Shown: positions 46,360 through 57,078, numbered from the stretch's first letter. The stretch: DNA of 64,000 nt from Leptospira idonii (GCF_004770995.1 NZ_RQHW01000013.1:62001-126000); one strand, 5' to 3'. Numbers and translations are program-made. The notes: generated from the sequence alone by a model not told the origin.

Positions 46360-47709
46360 TTAAATGAGTCCGGCTTCCGTGGCAACGCGGAAAACATTCC
46401 CGATTCTCTTTTGTTTTTCCGCTAAAATTTTATCTGTCAATACTTCTTTGACGATGTCTTCCGGTAAAGAACTCAAAGAATCGAAATCCCGTTTATAATC
46501 GGAAATCGGCATTTTGCCGAAAAGAATATTGGCTTGGAATTGATACACTTGGTGCTCCATCAGGAAACGGAGGGTGTCGAAATCTTCCACTGCTTCCGCA
46601 GTGATCACAGCTTCCCGGTTATCCGCCAATCGTTTGCAATAGTCTATGAACGCCAAATTGTCCAAAAATTTGATTTGGTCTTCTTCTATTTTGAATTTAA
46701 AGCTGATCGGATCGAGTTTGAATTCCTTGATCATGATCCCCAAATCCAGAACGATTTGGTGGGATTGACTTTTTACTCCGAAGTCGTCCGCTGCAAAACT
46801 CATTCCGTGGTCATAAAACGCCTGGCAAACGTCTTTCAACGGATAGGCGGAGTCGTCGTAAGGTTTTTCGACCAATTCGAATCTTACGTTTTCAGGATTC
46901 AAGTTTTTAGCATAGATGAGTTTATTCAGACGATCCACTTTTTCTTTTACGGAAAAAGTATCGATGAGGGATTGAGGGGAGATGTTGAACTTGAGCAAAC
47001 CTGGAGCGCCGTCGCAGGCTACGATGAGTTTTTCTAAAATCAAAAGTTCGATTCGGTTGATGTCTTGGTCGTTCGGAATATCGTTGATGAGATCCTTATA
47101 ACCGATGTAAGCTCCTCCTCCTACGAAAACCTCTCCTCCTTTTACGGAATAGGTTTTTGCTTTCGGATTAAAAATGACGGTAGGCTGGATCATCGCTTCA
47201 TGAACGGATCCTGAGATATAAGTGTTCGCTTTGTTGTAGTAGGTCCAGCTCCAGCGAACCAGGTTGTCGTTTAGGTTTTTTTCTGAGGAACGAAATAGTT
47301 CTTCGAAAATTTCGTCGTTCGTCGAAATGAAGTTAGACTGTGTTCTGGAAACTCCGAAGTGGAAAGATGCTACTTTGTTCCGCATACATTCCTGTTGGAA
47401 TTTACCTACTGCATTTTCTATATTGGGAAATCGTTCTATGTTCCATTCGAAGAGAGGAGAGATCCCCATAAGAAGAATTCCTTTTTTTTCGAAATAGTGG
47501 AATCCGAACGAAATGTCCTCTAAATCCAGACAGCCGTAAAAATCGCCACGAAGCAGATCTAAAAATCCGAGCGTTTCTATTCCGGTGATATTTTCGAAAC
47601 GAATGAGGAATAAAGGTTTTCCCCTATTTTCATTGATGAATGTTTTTTTAAAAACATCCAAGTCTTTCATTCCATAATAATATGGTCCGGTGAAAATCTG
47701 ATTTTTCAA
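46360..47709 (-). CDS. EAL-domain protein, probable c-di-GMP phosphodiesterase
   Basis: A 449-residue protein. The C-terminal half has an EAL layout: GGEVFVG for EAL, KFNISPQSL (Asn), FELVEKPYDDS, FAADDFG (DDFG), IKEFKLDP (Lys), ITAEAVED and YQFQANILFGKM (Gln). Most catalytic positions are retained, but EAL itself reads EVF. The N-terminal half (about 170 residues) has a GGDEF-like alternation but no GG(D/E)EF, so it is likely a regulatory domain. It would hydrolyse cyclic di-GMP or only bind it. It leads the operon with the pseudo-receiver and crotonase. Confidence 0.75.
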   Translation of the reverse strand: MKNQIFTGPYYYGMKDLDVFKKTFINENRGKPLFLIRFENITGIETLGFLDLLRGDFYGCLDLEDISFGFHYFEKKGILLMGISPLFEWNIERFPNIENAVGKFQQECMRNKVASFHFGVSRTQSNFISTNDEIFEELFRSSEKNLNDNLVRWSWTYYNKANTYISGSVHEAMIQPTVIFNPKAKTYSVKGGEVFVGGGAYIGYKDLINDIPNDQDINRIELLILEKLIVACDGAPGLLKFNISPQSLIDTFSVKEKVDRLNKLIYAKNLNPENVRFELVEKPYDDSAYPLKDVCQAFYDHGMSFAADDFGVKSQSHQIVLDLGIMIKEFKLDPISFKFKIEEDQIKFLDNLAFIDYCKRLADNREAVITAEAVEDFDTLRFLMEHQVYQFQANILFGKMPISDYKRDFDSLSSLPEDIVKEVLTDKILAEKQKRIGNVFRVATEAGLI

Positions 47710-47796
47710 AACATGCCTGCGTATTTGGTTTGATAAAGAAACGAGTCGCTTTATTCTAACGGAAATCGTCAGGATTGCAAGTAGGAGTACAGATCT

Positions 47797-48042
47797 ATGT
47801 TGAATATTATTTTATTTTTATTGATCGGTTTGGCCGGTGGATGGCTCGCAGGAAGAATTTTGCGAGGAAGAGGTTACGGATTGGTTGCGAATTTGGTAAT
47901 TGGAGTGATCGGTTCCTTTTTAGGAGGGTTTTTATTCCGCCTGATCGGATTCAATACTTACGGCCTCATTGCGGAACTGATCGTGGCAGTTGTCGGATCG
48001 ATTCTTTTGATTTTCGTAGCAGGGTTTATCAAAAAAAGATAA
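47797..48042 (+). CDS. GlsB/YeaQ/YmgE-family small membrane protein
   Basis: An 81-residue, very hydrophobic protein with three membrane segments. MLNIILFLLIGLAGGWLAGR, the Gly/Arg loop ILRGRGYGLVANLVIGVIGS and a final KKR are the hallmarks of the transglycosylase-associated family (a name that is historical; the function is unknown, probably stress-linked). A longer frame over the same stretch on this strand is not coding. A shared terminator with yebC follows. Confidence 0.88.
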   Translation: MLNIILFLLIGLAGGWLAGRILRGRGYGLVANLVIGVIGSFLGGFLFRLIGFNTYGLIAELIVAVVGSILLIFVAGFIKKR

Positions 48043-48053
48043 ATAAAAAACCA

Positions 48054-48086
48054 AACCAACGTAAGCTTATGTCCCTTACGTTGGTT
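48054..48086. terminator. Bidirectional terminator between the GlsB-family gene and yebC
   Basis: AACCAACGTAAG (48054-48065) and CTTACGTTGGTT (48075-48086) form a perfect 12-bp stem with a 9-base loop. On the minus strand it is followed by TGGTTTTTTATTT, a good U-tract for yebC; the plus side is weaker. Confidence 0.82.
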
Positions 48087-48098
48087 AAATGAAAAAAA

Positions 48099-48842
48099 TT
48101 ATTCCAAATCGATTCCATCCCCTGGTTCGAAGTTGGAACTCACACTTTGCACATCGTCGTTGTTTTCCAAATTGTCTATGAGCTTCATGATTTTTTCCGC
48201 AGTTTCCTTATCGTTCACTTCCACAGTGGTCATGGGAATGTATTTGATTTCGGATTCTTCCATAGTCAGTCCTTTGGAAGTAAGTGCGGATTGAACTGCT
48301 TCGTATTCGCTTGGAGGAGTGAGAACCGTATAAATCCCTTCTTCTACTTGGATGTCTTCTGCGCCCGCACCCAAAGCTAAATCGAAAAGAGCTTCTTCCG
48401 AAATTTGTTCCACTTTCAAAGTCAATTGGCCTTTTCTTTCGAAGAGTCGGGAAACTGCACCCGAGTTGGCGAGAGACCCGCCCATTTTAGTGAGAATGCT
48501 TTTGATTTCGGGAGTCGTTCTGGATTTTTTATCCGTAAGAACGTCCACCATAATGGCTACTCCGCCGGGAGCGTAACATTCGTAAAGGCATTCCTCATAA
48601 ACCATCCCTTCCAATCCGCCCGTTCCTTTTTTGATGGCGCGTTCGATATTATCTTTGGGCATATTGGAAGCTTTCGCTTTGGTAACTGCCAGTCTGAGTC
48701 TAGGGTTTGCTTCCGGATCTCCACCGCCTTCTTTTGCGGCAACGGAAATTTCCTTGGCGATTCTCGTAAAGATCGCTCCGCGTTTTGCGTCAATGGCCCC
48801 TTTTTTTCTGCGAATCGTGGCCCACTTCGAATGTCCTGACAT
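48099..48842 (-). CDS. yebC: YebC/PmpR-family protein
   Basis: A 247-residue protein from the ATG at 48842, where the invariant start [17 protein letters not shown] begins. [29 protein letters not shown] and [18 protein letters not shown] are diagnostic. The YebC/TACO1 family binds ribosomes and helps translate difficult motifs, though it is often labelled a transcription factor. It is transcribed alone and is divergent from the acyl-CoA dehydrogenase. Confidence 0.96.
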   Translation of the reverse strand: MSGHSKWATIRRKKGAIDAKRGAIFTRIAKEISVAAKEGGGDPEANPRLRLAVTKAKASNMPKDNIERAIKKGTGGLEGMVYEECLYECYAPGGVAIMVDVLTDKKSRTTPEIKSILTKMGGSLANSGAVSRLFERKGQLTLKVEQISEEALFDLALGAGAEDIQVEEGIYTVLTPPSEYEAVQSALTSKGLTMEESEIKYIPMTTVEVNDKETAEKIMKLIDNLENNDDVQSVSSNFEPGDGIDLE

Positions 48843-48968
48843 AGTTTGCTCCCATTGCAAATTTTTTTAAAATCCAGGATTTTTCAACAGATTTCCCTTT
48901 TAGCCTAGTTTCTTGACGGTAGGATAAAAATCCAAAGTACTGTAAAAAAAACTGAAATAAGGCCTGTC

Positions 48969-50135
48969 ATGATCGACTTTTCCATAACCGACGAACAAAA
49001 AGCTCTCCGGGATTTAGCCCGCGACTTCGCAAAAAATGAAATAGCTCCCAAAGCGGAACACCACGATCATACAGGTGAGTATCCTAAGGAAATTTTGAAG
49101 AAAGCCTTCGATATCGGGCTGATGAATCTTCATATCCCTACTCAATACGGTGGAGCGGGACTAGGGGTTTTGGACGAACTTATCGCTTCCGAAGAATTAT
49201 TTTACGCATGTTCCGGAGTTGCTACTGCGATTCTTGCGAACAACTTGGCACTCGCACCTGTTTTGTTAGGTGCTAGCGACGAAATTTTGAAAAAATTCAT
49301 CCAACCAATGAGTGAAAATTTCACTCTTGCAGCCTATGCGGTAACCGAGCCGGGCGCAGGTTCCGACGTAGCGGGAATCCGCACCACTGCGAAACGAGTG
49401 GGTGACGATTACGTTTTGAACGGATCCAAAATGTGGATCACTAACGCAGGTCATGCGGATTGGTTCTTTGTTTTGGCAAAGACGGATGTAAACGCAGGTC
49501 ACAAAGGTATGACCGGTTTCATCGTAGATGCAAAAACTCCCGGAATCATTCTAGGTAAAAAAGAAAAAAATATGGGACAACGTTGTTCTGACACCCGTTC
49601 GGTGACATTCGAGGACGTAAAAGTTCCTAAATGGCAAATGGTGGGAAAAGAAGGAGAAGGTTTCAAAATCGCTATGGGCGCTTTCGACCAAACTCGTCCT
49701 GCTGTTGCGATCGGAGCCGTAGGTGTTGCAAAAGCCGCATTGGATCATTCCGTTCGTTATGCAAATACTAGAAACGCATTCGGAAAACCGATCTCAGTAA
49801 ACCAAGGTGTAAGTTTTATATTAGCTGAGATGGCAAGAGACATCGAAGCGGGAAGGCTTCTTTGCTGGCAAGCTGCATGGTTGATCGACGGCGGTCACAG
49901 AAATACATACCAAGCATCCATCGCAAAAGCTTTCTGTGCGGATATGGCGATGAGAGTGACAACGGATGCAGTCCAGATTTTCGGTGGATACGGATTCAAC
50001 GAAGAATACCCTGTAGAAAAATTGATGAGAGACGCTAAGATCTTCCAAATCTACGAAGGTACTTCTCAGATCCAAAGAGTGATCATTTCTAAATTTTTGA
50101 ACGATGGAGTAGGAATCGAAAATCCGAATCTATAA
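48969..50135 (+). CDS. Acyl-CoA dehydrogenase
   Basis: A 388-residue FAD enzyme catalysing the first oxidation of fatty-acyl-Co[17 protein letters not shown] and [15 protein letters not shown] are flavin-contacting motifs; [23 protein letters not shown] and [10 protein letters not shown], with the catalytic Glu, end the protein. It is of the short/medium-chain or glutaryl-branch type; chain length cannot be told. It fits the fatty-acid-based metabolism of leptospires. It stands alone; a 125-bp gap follows before pabA. Confidence 0.95.
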   Translation: MIDFSITDEQKALRDLARDFAKNEIAPKAEHHDHTGEYPKEILKKAFDIGLMNLHIPTQYGGAGLGVLDELIASEELFYACSGVATAILANNLALAPVLLGASDEILKKFIQPMSENFTLAAYAVTEPGAGSDVAGIRTTAKRVGDDYVLNGSKMWITNAGHADWFFVLAKTDVNAGHKGMTGFIVDAKTPGIILGKKEKNMGQRCSDTRSVTFEDVKVPKWQMVGKEGEGFKIAMGAFDQTRPAVAIGAVGVAKAALDHSVRYANTRNAFGKPISVNQGVSFILAEMARDIEAGRLLCWQAAWLIDGGHRNTYQASIAKAFCADMAMRVTTDAVQIFGGYGFNEEYPVEKLMRDAKIFQIYEGTSQIQRVIISKFLNDGVGIENPNL

Positions 50136-50260
50136 CAAAGATTCGGTTCGTTTGCCTATCTGTTGTCTCTTCGATCTATTTTCCGCACATCGCATTCTTT
50201 GCGGTGCTTGCGGAAAATTCCTTCCCATTCTACGGAACCTTCGGTAAATTAAATCCTTCC

Positions 50261-50827
50261 ATGCTCCTTCTCATCGATAACTACGATTCTTTCACGTATA
50301 TACTGTATCAGTATTTAAGAGAATGGGATGATGTAGAAGTGATTCAAAATTCGGATCCGTTGCCTTCAAATTCTCTGCAGAAATTTTCAGGTGTGGTACT
50401 TTCTCCCGGTCCCGGTCTTCCTAAAACTTCAGGCAAACTTATGGATCATATTTCCTTTCTCATAGGTAAGATGCCGATCTTAGGAGTTTGTTTGGGGCAT
50501 CAGGCGTTGGCGGAATCCTTCGGAGGAAAGTTGGAAAAAGCGGGAGAAATCTTTCATGGAAGGCCTTCTTCCGTCTTTCATAAAGAAGGAGGTATTTTCA
50601 GAGACATCCCATCCCCTTTTTCAGCCAATAGGTACCACTCTTGGGTGGTATCTCCCTCCGATTTTCCGAAGGAATTGGAAGTGACAGCAGAGACAGAGAA
50701 TGGAGTCATTATGGGAATCCGCCATAAAACCATTGAGAATATATATGGAGTTCAATTTCATCCCGAATCCATTCTGACCGAATTCGGGAAAAAATTAATT
50801 CGAAACTTTTGTGAGATCGCTCGTTAA
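50261..50827 (+). CDS. pabA: Class I glutamine amidotransferase, PabA type
   Basis: A 188-residue amidotransferase from the ATG at 50261, where the family start LLLIDNYDSFTYILYQYL begins. Catalytic Cys is in GVCLGHQALAE, and His/Glu in GVQFHPESILTEFG. A second amidotransferase (trpG at 26215) is paired with trpE, so this one probably serves PabB in folate synthesis; no pabB is adjacent. It directly precedes an ABC exporter, whose ATG follows its stop with no gap. Confidence 0.85.
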   Translation: MLLLIDNYDSFTYILYQYLREWDDVEVIQNSDPLPSNSLQKFSGVVLSPGPGLPKTSGKLMDHISFLIGKMPILGVCLGHQALAESFGGKLEKAGEIFHGRPSSVFHKEGGIFRDIPSPFSANRYHSWVVSPSDFPKELEVTAETENGVIMGIRHKTIENIYGVQFHPESILTEFGKKLIRNFCEIAR

Positions 50828-52723
50828 ATGAAATATTTCCTTAGATTGATGTCCTATTCCTTACGGTACAAAAACCGTTTTGTTTTGGGATTGGTATTTG
50901 CACTGTTAACCGCTATCCTCAACGGAATTTCTCTTACTTCCCTCATTCCCTTATTCGATGCTTTGGGAAGCGATAAAAGCAAACGATTTCATCTGGAACT
51001 TACCGGACCGGAAAAAACGATTTTGTTCGAAGAAGTTTATTTGGGCGAAGATTTTATCGACGGACTCGATCGAATCAAACTTCTGATCATCTCCGCCAAA
51101 CTTCAAATCAACGATGTTACTAAGGATATGGAGCCAAAGGAAGTGGTATGGGCGGTTTGTTTCGCTGTTTTCCCTCTTTATCTATTGAAACTCATCACAT
51201 ATCTTCTTTCCGTATATTGCATTGCGACTTCGGGGTATAAGGCGGTCAGAGACATTCGGCAGGAGCTGTTCCGAAAAGTACAAAGGCTCCCTCTGACTTA
51301 TTTTTATAAGGAAAAAACGGGACTCATCATGAGCCGCGTCATCAATGACGCTGAGATCGTAGCAGCGGTCATCTCCAGTAATTTCAGGGACGCCCTCATT
51401 AATTTTTTCTATGTAGTCACTCATTTGCTGATTTTGATCTATATGAATTCCCAGCTCTTAGTGATGGCTTGTTTGACGATACCTGTTGTGATTTTGCCTG
51501 TCACTCTGTTCACACGTAAGATTTCAAGTTCCACGACCAGACTTCAAGAAAGGTTGGCCGATCTAAACAGTCACATTCAGGAATTCATTTCGGGAATCAA
51601 AGTGATCCGAACTTTCCGCCAGGAAAAATCGGAGATCGTCAAATTTCAAAATATAAACCATAAGGTATATAGAAGAAATTTCAAAGGACAGTTCTATCTG
51701 CAGATGGCTCCTAGTTTGGTAGAGCTCACATCTTCGGTGGTGGTTCTCGCTTATTTTGCATTAGGTGCTAAATATATTTACGACGGTAAATTCACTCAAG
51801 GTGAATTTATGGCCTTCTTGCTTATCTTATTATTTTTACTCAGACCTTTGACTCAACTTTCCCAAATGGTAGGAAAAATCACTCAGGCAAATGCCGCAGG
51901 CAAAAGAATTTTCGAAATCATCGATCGTGACTCTGAAGTGGAAGAGGAACACGGGCAGGTGACTTTAGAATCCGTTAAAAAAGGAATCAAGTTCGACAAC
52001 ATCCATTTTGCGTATCCGGGAACCAATCAGGAAGTTTTGAAAGGAATCAATCTGGATATCAAGTTAGGCGAAACCTATGCCTTCGTAGGAACCAGCGGCA
52101 GCGGTAAGTCCACACTTATGGATTTAATTCCTAGATTTTTTGATCCTACTCAAGGTAAAATCACAATTGATGATATTGATATTCAAGATATTTCCCTTAA
52201 ATCTTTAAGAAGCAAAATCGGGATCGTCACTCAGGAAATCTTTTTATTCCACGGAACCATTGCGGATAACATCGCTTATGGAACCGGCACCGCAAAAAGA
52301 AAAGATGTGATTCGTGCCGCTCGTTTGGCCAATGCACATGACTTTATCATGAAAATGGAAAACGGTTACGATACAGTCATCGGTGTCAGAGGATTGGATC
52401 TCAGCGGAGGGCAAAGGCAGAGATTGGTCATTGCCAGAGCCTTGCTCAGAAACCCGGAAATTATGATTTTGGACGAAGCGACAAGTGCCTTGGATGCTGA
52501 GTCGGAAAGATTGGTGAGCAGAGCCTTGGAAAGATTATTCAAAAACAGAACCACTTTTATCATCGCCCACCGCCTATCTACGATTCGCCGAGTTCCCAAC
52601 ATAGTGGTTGTGGAAGAAGGGGAAATTAAGGAACAGGGAGATCACGATTCTTTGCTTGCTAAAAACGGTCTTTATCGAAAATTACATGACAGTCAATTTG
52701 CGGATGCAGAGGTTCAAATATGA
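50828..52723 (+). CDS. MsbA-like ABC exporter
   Basis: A 631-residue half-transporter: a six-helix membrane domain (about 1-350), then an ATPase with Walker [10 protein letters not shown] (421-429), signature LSGGQRQR (525-532), Walker B IMILDE (545-550) and His581. Homodimers of this type flip lipid A or other lipids. Between TM1 and TM2 there is a loop of about 60 residues (43-105), much longer than usual. It starts right after the pabA stop and overlaps the following receiver gene as ATGA. Confidence 0.92.
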   Translation: MKYFLRLMSYSLRYKNRFVLGLVFALLTAILNGISLTSLIPLFDALGSDKSKRFHLELTGPEKTILFEEVYLGEDFIDGLDRIKLLIISAKLQINDVTKDMEPKEVVWAVCFAVFPLYLLKLITYLLSVYCIATSGYKAVRDIRQELFRKVQRLPLTYFYKEKTGLIMSRVINDAEIVAAVISSNFRDALINFFYVVTHLLILIYMNSQLLVMACLTIPVVILPVTLFTRKISSSTTRLQERLADLNSHIQEFISGIKVIRTFRQEKSEIVKFQNINHKVYRRNFKGQFYLQMAPSLVELTSSVVVLAYFALGAKYIYDGKFTQGEFMAFLLILLFLLRPLTQLSQMVGKITQANAAGKRIFEIIDRDSEVEEEHGQVTLESVKKGIKFDNIHFAYPGTNQEVLKGINLDIKLGETYAFVGTSGSGKSTLMDLIPRFFDPTQGKITIDDIDIQDISLKSLRSKIGIVTQEIFLFHGTIADNIAYGTGTAKRKDVIRAARLANAHDFIMKMENGYDTVIGVRGLDLSGGQRQRLVIARALLRNPEIMILDEATSALDAESERLVSRALERLFKNRTTFIIAHRLSTIRRVPNIVVVEEGEIKEQGDHDSLLAKNGLYRKLHDSQFADAEVQI

Positions 52724-53124
52724 AAAAAGTTCTGATTGTAGATGATAATGATCGTTATGCGAATAATCTGACCTCTTTTTTTAAGGAAAAAGGAATCGCT
52801 TCTGACAGAGCTTTGGATGCTGCGGAAGGATGGAGATTGTATTCTGCGGATAAAACTTACGATATGATCGTTTCCGACGTGACTATGGAAACCCAAACTT
52901 CCGGTTTATGGATGATGAGAAGAATTCATAAAGACGGTTATGCGGGAGTGAAAGTCATAGCTTCCACAGGTTTCGATGTTTGGGGAGTGATGGGTTTTTC
53001 TTCTTGGTTTTTGCCCTTATTTTGCGGGCTTCATTGGATGATTCCTAAAGTTCCTCTCAAACAAGGAACCGTCGAGTGGCATCCCACCCGACTTAAAAAC
53101 AAAGAACCAAAACCGTTTCTCTAA
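52720..53124 (+). CDS. Atypical stand-alone receiver-domain protein
   Basis: A 134-residue receiver with Asp8/Asp9, phospho-Asp53 (IVSDVTM), Ser82/Thr83 and Lys110 in MIPKVP. Between the last two lies a hydrophobic, Trp-rich segment ([17 protein letters not shown]) not seen in ordinary receivers, which might contact a membrane. The gene overlaps the end of the ABC exporter gene by four bases, so it is coupled to it. Role unknown; possibly it regulates transport. Confidence 0.78.
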   Translation: MKKVLIVDDNDRYANNLTSFFKEKGIASDRALDAAEGWRLYSADKTYDMIVSDVTMETQTSGLWMMRRIHKDGYAGVKVIASTGFDVWGVMGFSSWFLPLFCGLHWMIPKVPLKQGTVEWHPTRLKNKEPKPFL

Positions 53125-53129
53125 AAATC

Positions 53130-55037
53130 CTAATTCGATTCTTCCTTTTTGGATTTTCTTTTTTCCGTTTCGGAAGGATTGAACAAGTTTTGGTGTTTTC
53201 CTTTGTTTATGTTGGAATACTTTCCTTCATCAGGGCCGCCTAATTTTTTCACTTCGATGATTTCCAGTTTCGGATAAAAAATCCATCCGGAAACATAAGC
53301 ATTCCCGCTTCCAGGAAGAGTGGACTCCATTTTCACGTTGATGTATTTATCCGTGACGATGTTCTCTCCCATTCGAACAGCGAATTCTTTCTTCGACTCA
53401 CCGATAACCAAACCGATTTCATTCTGCTTGATATAAGAGACCGCTTTCGATCTTTCGTTTGCTTCGCTGCGAAGAAAGTCGTCTTCGATTTGAATCACTG
53501 CATATCTTCCGAACGCTTTTTTTCTTAACAAATGTTCGCCGATTCTTTTGGTTAATTTTTCGTCTTCCAAAGATTCGTTCAGGCGGATCAAAGAGAAAGT
53601 TGCGGATAAACTTGGGTTTTTACCGATTTCATCCAATATCTTCAAAGCTAAAGCGGGTTGTTCCTTCACGTTTGTTTCCAAAATGCGAAGACCTTCTTTG
53701 CTTCCGTGAATGGAAAGCGCTTCGATGGCAGCTTCTTTGATTTCTTCGTCTTCGGAAGATTTCAAAAATTTCTCCATCACTTCTACGTCTGCAGGGATTC
53801 TGTTGTAAGCAAGCCCTCTTAAAGAAGCGGCAACGATGATCACATACTCGGAGTTAAGTCCTTGGGTTAAGATCAGTTCTCTTCCTGCAGGATCTTTCGT
53901 TTTTCCTAATCCTTCGAAACTGGCCGCTATGACTTCAGGGTCTTCCGCTTTTGTTCCAGAGATGAAGTAAGAAAGGGATTTTTTATCCCCGATATCCGCA
54001 AGTGCTTTATAAGCGGCAGGTCTAACTTGGTATCCGTCTTTATCAATTGCTGTCTGTAAAGCGCCTCTTCCTGCTTTCAATCTTCCTAAGGCAAGTGCAG
54101 CTGCGGATCTTACTCTAGGAATAGGATAGGTAAGAAGAAGTTTTTCCAGATTCTTTGGTTTTTTGAAGTGTTCCCATTGGAATACTTGGACCAAACCTTT
54201 ACGAACTTGTTCCGTATATTCCTTGTCTCTTTTTTCCTCTTCGGTAAGAACTTCTTCTTCTTGTTTGATTTGTTCCTTAAACAGATCTTTGGCGGTCCCG
54301 GTTACTTTCGCCTTTCTTTCCAATCGTTTGATCTGCAATTCATCTTTGTTCGATTTAACATCTTTGATGTCTTTTTGATTCGCAACAATAACAGGTTCTT
54401 TTGTTTCTACAACTTCCGTTTTTTGAATCTCAGGATCTTTTTTCGGTTCTTGTACGACTGTTTCATTCGTCTTCGGATAATTATTGCTATCCGATCTTAG
54501 ATTTTTGACGGAGGTTTGGATCGCTTGCGCTTTGGGAGCATACTCGTTGAGTTTTTTCAATATGTCTCCGAGTTCTCCGCTCACTCTTCCTAAACTAGGA
54601 CCGTCGAAATAATTAGGAGCGGTGTTCATCAGCTCCAGATTTCGTTTTTGTAAGGATTGAATGCTGTTTACGATTTCAGGAAGATCCTCTTCCAAATAAG
54701 CTGCAGCGGCCATCTCCGCTTTGATCTCTTCTCCTAAAGATCGTTTTGCGTCCGCTTTCATCACTACGTTATCCGCAAACTCTAAGGTAGTTACATTCTT
54801 CTTAGCGGTAAGGATAAAATCATCATAGGTTTTGTTATTTGATAATTTGACGGCAGACTTTTTTCCTTTGAGAGGATCAATGTCCGTCCCTTGGAATTCT
54901 TTAAAACGAGGAGATGCGTCTGTTAATTGATATGGTCTTGCGGAGGAACATTGCAAGAGAAACAGGATCAGGCAGCAGAAAACTCCCTTCCAAATTATGT
55001 CTTGACCCGCTCTAAGTTTATGATAACCTATTTCCAT
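53130..55037 (-). CDS. HEAT-repeat lipoprotein
   Basis: A 635-residue protein with a hydrophobic lipoprotein signal ending LLQC after GVFCCLILF. Residues about 30-220 contain helical/charged stretches with coiled-coil tendency (VVQEPKKDPEIQKTEVVETK). From about 300 onward there are HEAT/PBS-type repeats: RSAAALALGRLK, RPAAYKALADIGDK, AASFEGLGKTKDPAGRE, AASLRGLAYNRIP, EAAIEALSIHGSKEG. HEAT repeats are protein-binding scaffolds. The basic C-terminus ends in SETEKRKSKKEES. Its start at 55037 is only about 23 bp from the likely hflX start. Function unknown. Confidence 0.78.
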   Translation of the reverse strand: MEIGYHKLRAGQDIIWKGVFCCLILFLLQCSSARPYQLTDASPRFKEFQGTDIDPLKGKKSAVKLSNNKTYDDFILTAKKNVTTLEFADNVVMKADAKRSLGEEIKAEMAAAAYLEEDLPEIVNSIQSLQKRNLELMNTAPNYFDGPSLGRVSGELGDILKKLNEYAPKAQAIQTSVKNLRSDSNNYPKTNETVVQEPKKDPEIQKTEVVETKEPVIVANQKDIKDVKSNKDELQIKRLERKAKVTGTAKDLFKEQIKQEEEVLTEEEKRDKEYTEQVRKGLVQVFQWEHFKKPKNLEKLLLTYPIPRVRSAAALALGRLKAGRGALQTAIDKDGYQVRPAAYKALADIGDKKSLSYFISGTKAEDPEVIAASFEGLGKTKDPAGRELILTQGLNSEYVIIVAASLRGLAYNRIPADVEVMEKFLKSSEDEEIKEAAIEALSIHGSKEGLRILETNVKEQPALALKILDEIGKNPSLSATFSLIRLNESLEDEKLTKRIGEHLLRKKAFGRYAVIQIEDDFLRSEANERSKAVSYIKQNEIGLVIGESKKEFAVRMGENIVTDKYINVKMESTLPGSGNAYVSGWIFYPKLEIIEVKKLGGPDEGKYSNINKGKHQNLFNPSETEKRKSKKEESN

Positions 55038-55060
55038 ACTCTTAATATCGGTATTGTACT

Positions 55061-56710
55061 ATAAGTAAAATTAGCGGCAATCTGAGTGGTCTGAAGCCAA
55101 ATCAGATAAAAAAGTTAAAATCTCTCTCAGAAAAGAGATTAAGAAGCGATTCCATCATCACTTTTGATTTTTCCAGAAGTGTTGGGGAACTTTCTGTCGA
55201 AATCAGGCGCCAAATCGGTGTGTTGATCGACCGCTCCGGTTATGTCACTCACTTGATCGTGGGAAGTGATCATTCCATTGAAATTCCCCACTTAGACCGC
55301 TATCGTGTAGCGCATTCCCGCTTAAGAGGCCTTCGCCTCTTTCACACTCATCTCAAAGAAGAAACTCTAAACCAAGAAGATCTAATGGACTTGGTTCTCA
55401 ACCGTTTCGATTCCATTACTGCAGGAGTAGTGGATCCATCCGGCATTCCTAAATTTTTTTATTCCGCATACATCAATCCCGATCCCGACTCGGAAAAACT
55501 TTGGATTTTGGAAGATCGTATTTATCCGGGACAAATTAAGGAAGGTTATTCGGAAGAGATTCAAGCACTGGAATCCGAGTTCACTAAAAACAATTCCAAT
55601 CTGAAAGATTCACAAAAACATAACAGGGCTTTTTTGGTAGGAGTTTACGATACCCGCAGAATGAAGCGCAGTCCCGAACATTCTATGGAAGAACTCAAGG
55701 AACTTTGCAGAACTGCGGGAATTCATGTGGTGGATACTTATATGCAGAAAAAACTTCCCGACTCTTCCACTGTGGTCGGAAAAGGAAAACTGCAAGAGAT
55801 CATTTTGAAATCGGTTCATAAGGATATCGAACATTTGATTTTCGATTTGGAACTCACACCTTCCCAGGCGAAAAAAATTTCCGATGCAAGCGATCTGAAA
55901 ATCATAGATAGAACTCAATTGATTTTGGATATATTTTCCAAAAATGCAAAATCCAGAGACGGTAAACTGCAGGTAGAATTGGCTCAGTTGAAATATCTGA
56001 AAAATCGCCTGTCAGAGTTAGACGACAATATGTCCAGGCTTACCGGGGGAATCGGCGGAAGAGGGCCGGGAGAAACGAAACTGGAAATCGGAAAACGTAG
56101 GGTAGAGGAAAAAATCACCCGTTTGGAAAACGAACTTCTATCTTTAAAAAAGCGCAGGGAACTCAACCGCAAAGCCCGATCCAGAAACGAGATCCCGATC
56201 GTAGCGATCGTCGGTTATACGAATGCAGGCAAATCCACTTTGTTGAATGCTCTTACCAATTCGGAAGTTGTGGCAGAGGACAAACTCTTCGCTACTTTAG
56301 ATCCTACCACAAGGCGCATTCGTTTTCCGGAAGAAAGAGAAATCATCATTTCCGATACTGTAGGTTTCATTCATGACCTTCCTCCCGATCTTTCTCAAGC
56401 TTTCAAAGCCACTTTAGAGGAATTAGGCGATGCGGATCTATTGCTTCATGTTGTGGACGTTTCGAATCCGAATCATTCCGAACAAATGGAAGCGGTCGAC
56501 GAAATTTTGAACAGTTTGAATCTGCACGAAATCCCCAGACTAGTGATCTACAATAAAGCGGACAACATCGATTCGGAACAATTCGAGATTTTGGCAGAAA
56601 ACGGCGAGATACTCGTCTCCGCATTCACTAGACAAGGATTAGGTGAACTATTGAATTTGATCGAAGAAAGGTTGTGGCTGGAAAAAAAGGAAAACCTTCT
56701 CACCGCCTAA
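55061..56710 (+). CDS. hflX: GTPase HflX (start is non-canonical)
   Basis: A ribosome-associated GTPase. G-domain motifs [25 protein letters not shown] and NKAD are intact, preceded by the HflX-specific [14 protein letters not shown] and DNMSRLTGG. The first ATG/GTG/TTG in frame is GTG 55220, but the frame is open further upstream and encodes a typical N-terminus: [19 protein letters not shown], then [20 protein letters not shown] therefore extend it to about 55061 (ATA) or 55070 (ATT), giving 549 residues; the exact start is uncertain. HflX splits stalled or hibernating ribosomes. It converges on a STAS gene with a 4-bp overlap. Confidence 0.85.
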   Translation: MSKISGNLSGLKPNQIKKLKSLSEKRLRSDSIITFDFSRSVGELSVEIRRQIGVLIDRSGYVTHLIVGSDHSIEIPHLDRYRVAHSRLRGLRLFHTHLKEETLNQEDLMDLVLNRFDSITAGVVDPSGIPKFFYSAYINPDPDSEKLWILEDRIYPGQIKEGYSEEIQALESEFTKNNSNLKDSQKHNRAFLVGVYDTRRMKRSPEHSMEELKELCRTAGIHVVDTYMQKKLPDSSTVVGKGKLQEIILKSVHKDIEHLIFDLELTPSQAKKISDASDLKIIDRTQLILDIFSKNAKSRDGKLQVELAQLKYLKNRLSELDDNMSRLTGGIGGRGPGETKLEIGKRRVEEKITRLENELLSLKKRRELNRKARSRNEIPIVAIVGYTNAGKSTLLNALTNSEVVAEDKLFATLDPTTRRIRFPEEREIIISDTVGFIHDLPPDLSQAFKATLEELGDADLLLHVVDVSNPNHSEQMEAVDEILNSLNLHEIPRLVIYNKADNIDSEQFEILAENGEILVSAFTRQGLGELLNLIEERLWLEKKENLLTA

Positions 56711-57078
56711 TTCCAGTTTTTAATCGCAATTTCTTTGGTGGCGTGGATTTGGATTTGTTTCGGAAGATCCATCAGTTTCACTACGTTCTCTAAGAAATGA
56801 TTCAATCCTCCGATTTGAATTTTACCGTTTTTAGATTCCACGGTTTTGATCATTCCTAGAAGAGTCGCCACTCCGATGCTGTTGATGTATTGAAGATTTG
56901 TTAAATCTAAAATTAAATTATAAACATCTTCTTCAAAGATAGCGGAAATATTACGATTGATATCGTAAGCATTCGTATTTGTGATTTGGTCGTTGAAAGA
57001 AACTAATAAAACCCGATCTTTACCGATTTCTATGATTTCGGTTTCAAGAGAGAGAGCGGAGAATTCGATTGATCCCAT
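56707..57078 (-). CDS. STAS-domain anti-sigma-factor antagonist
   Basis: A 123-residue single-domain protein. [20 protein letters not shown] is the STAS core with the phosphorylatable Ser (I-N-S-I-G; SpoIIAA-like). Such proteins sequester an anti-sigma factor or kinase when unphosphorylated. It lies 13 bp downstream of hom, probably on one transcript. No anti-sigma kinase or PP2C phosphatase is adjacent. Its stop overlaps the hflX stop. Confidence 0.85.
   Translation of the reverse strand: MGSIEFSALSLETEIIEIGKDRVLLVSFNDQITNTNAYDINRNISAIFEEDVYNLILDLTNLQYINSIGVATLLGMIKTVESKNGKIQIGGLNHFLENVVKLMDLPKQIQIHATKEIAIKNWN

Noticed and set aside
46534..47037. 167-residue plus-strand open frame across the EAL gene
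   Set aside because: Antisense to conserved EAL motifs; Phe/Arg-rich composition is typical of a shadow frame.
47775..48092. 105-residue frame over the GlsB-family gene
   Set aside because: The 81-residue frame at 47797 gives a textbook YeaQ/GlsB membrane protein, so this one is a shadow.
48905..48945. TTGACG as -35 of the acyl-CoA dehydrogenase promoter
   Set aside because: No convincing -10 hexamer lies 16-18 bases downstream.
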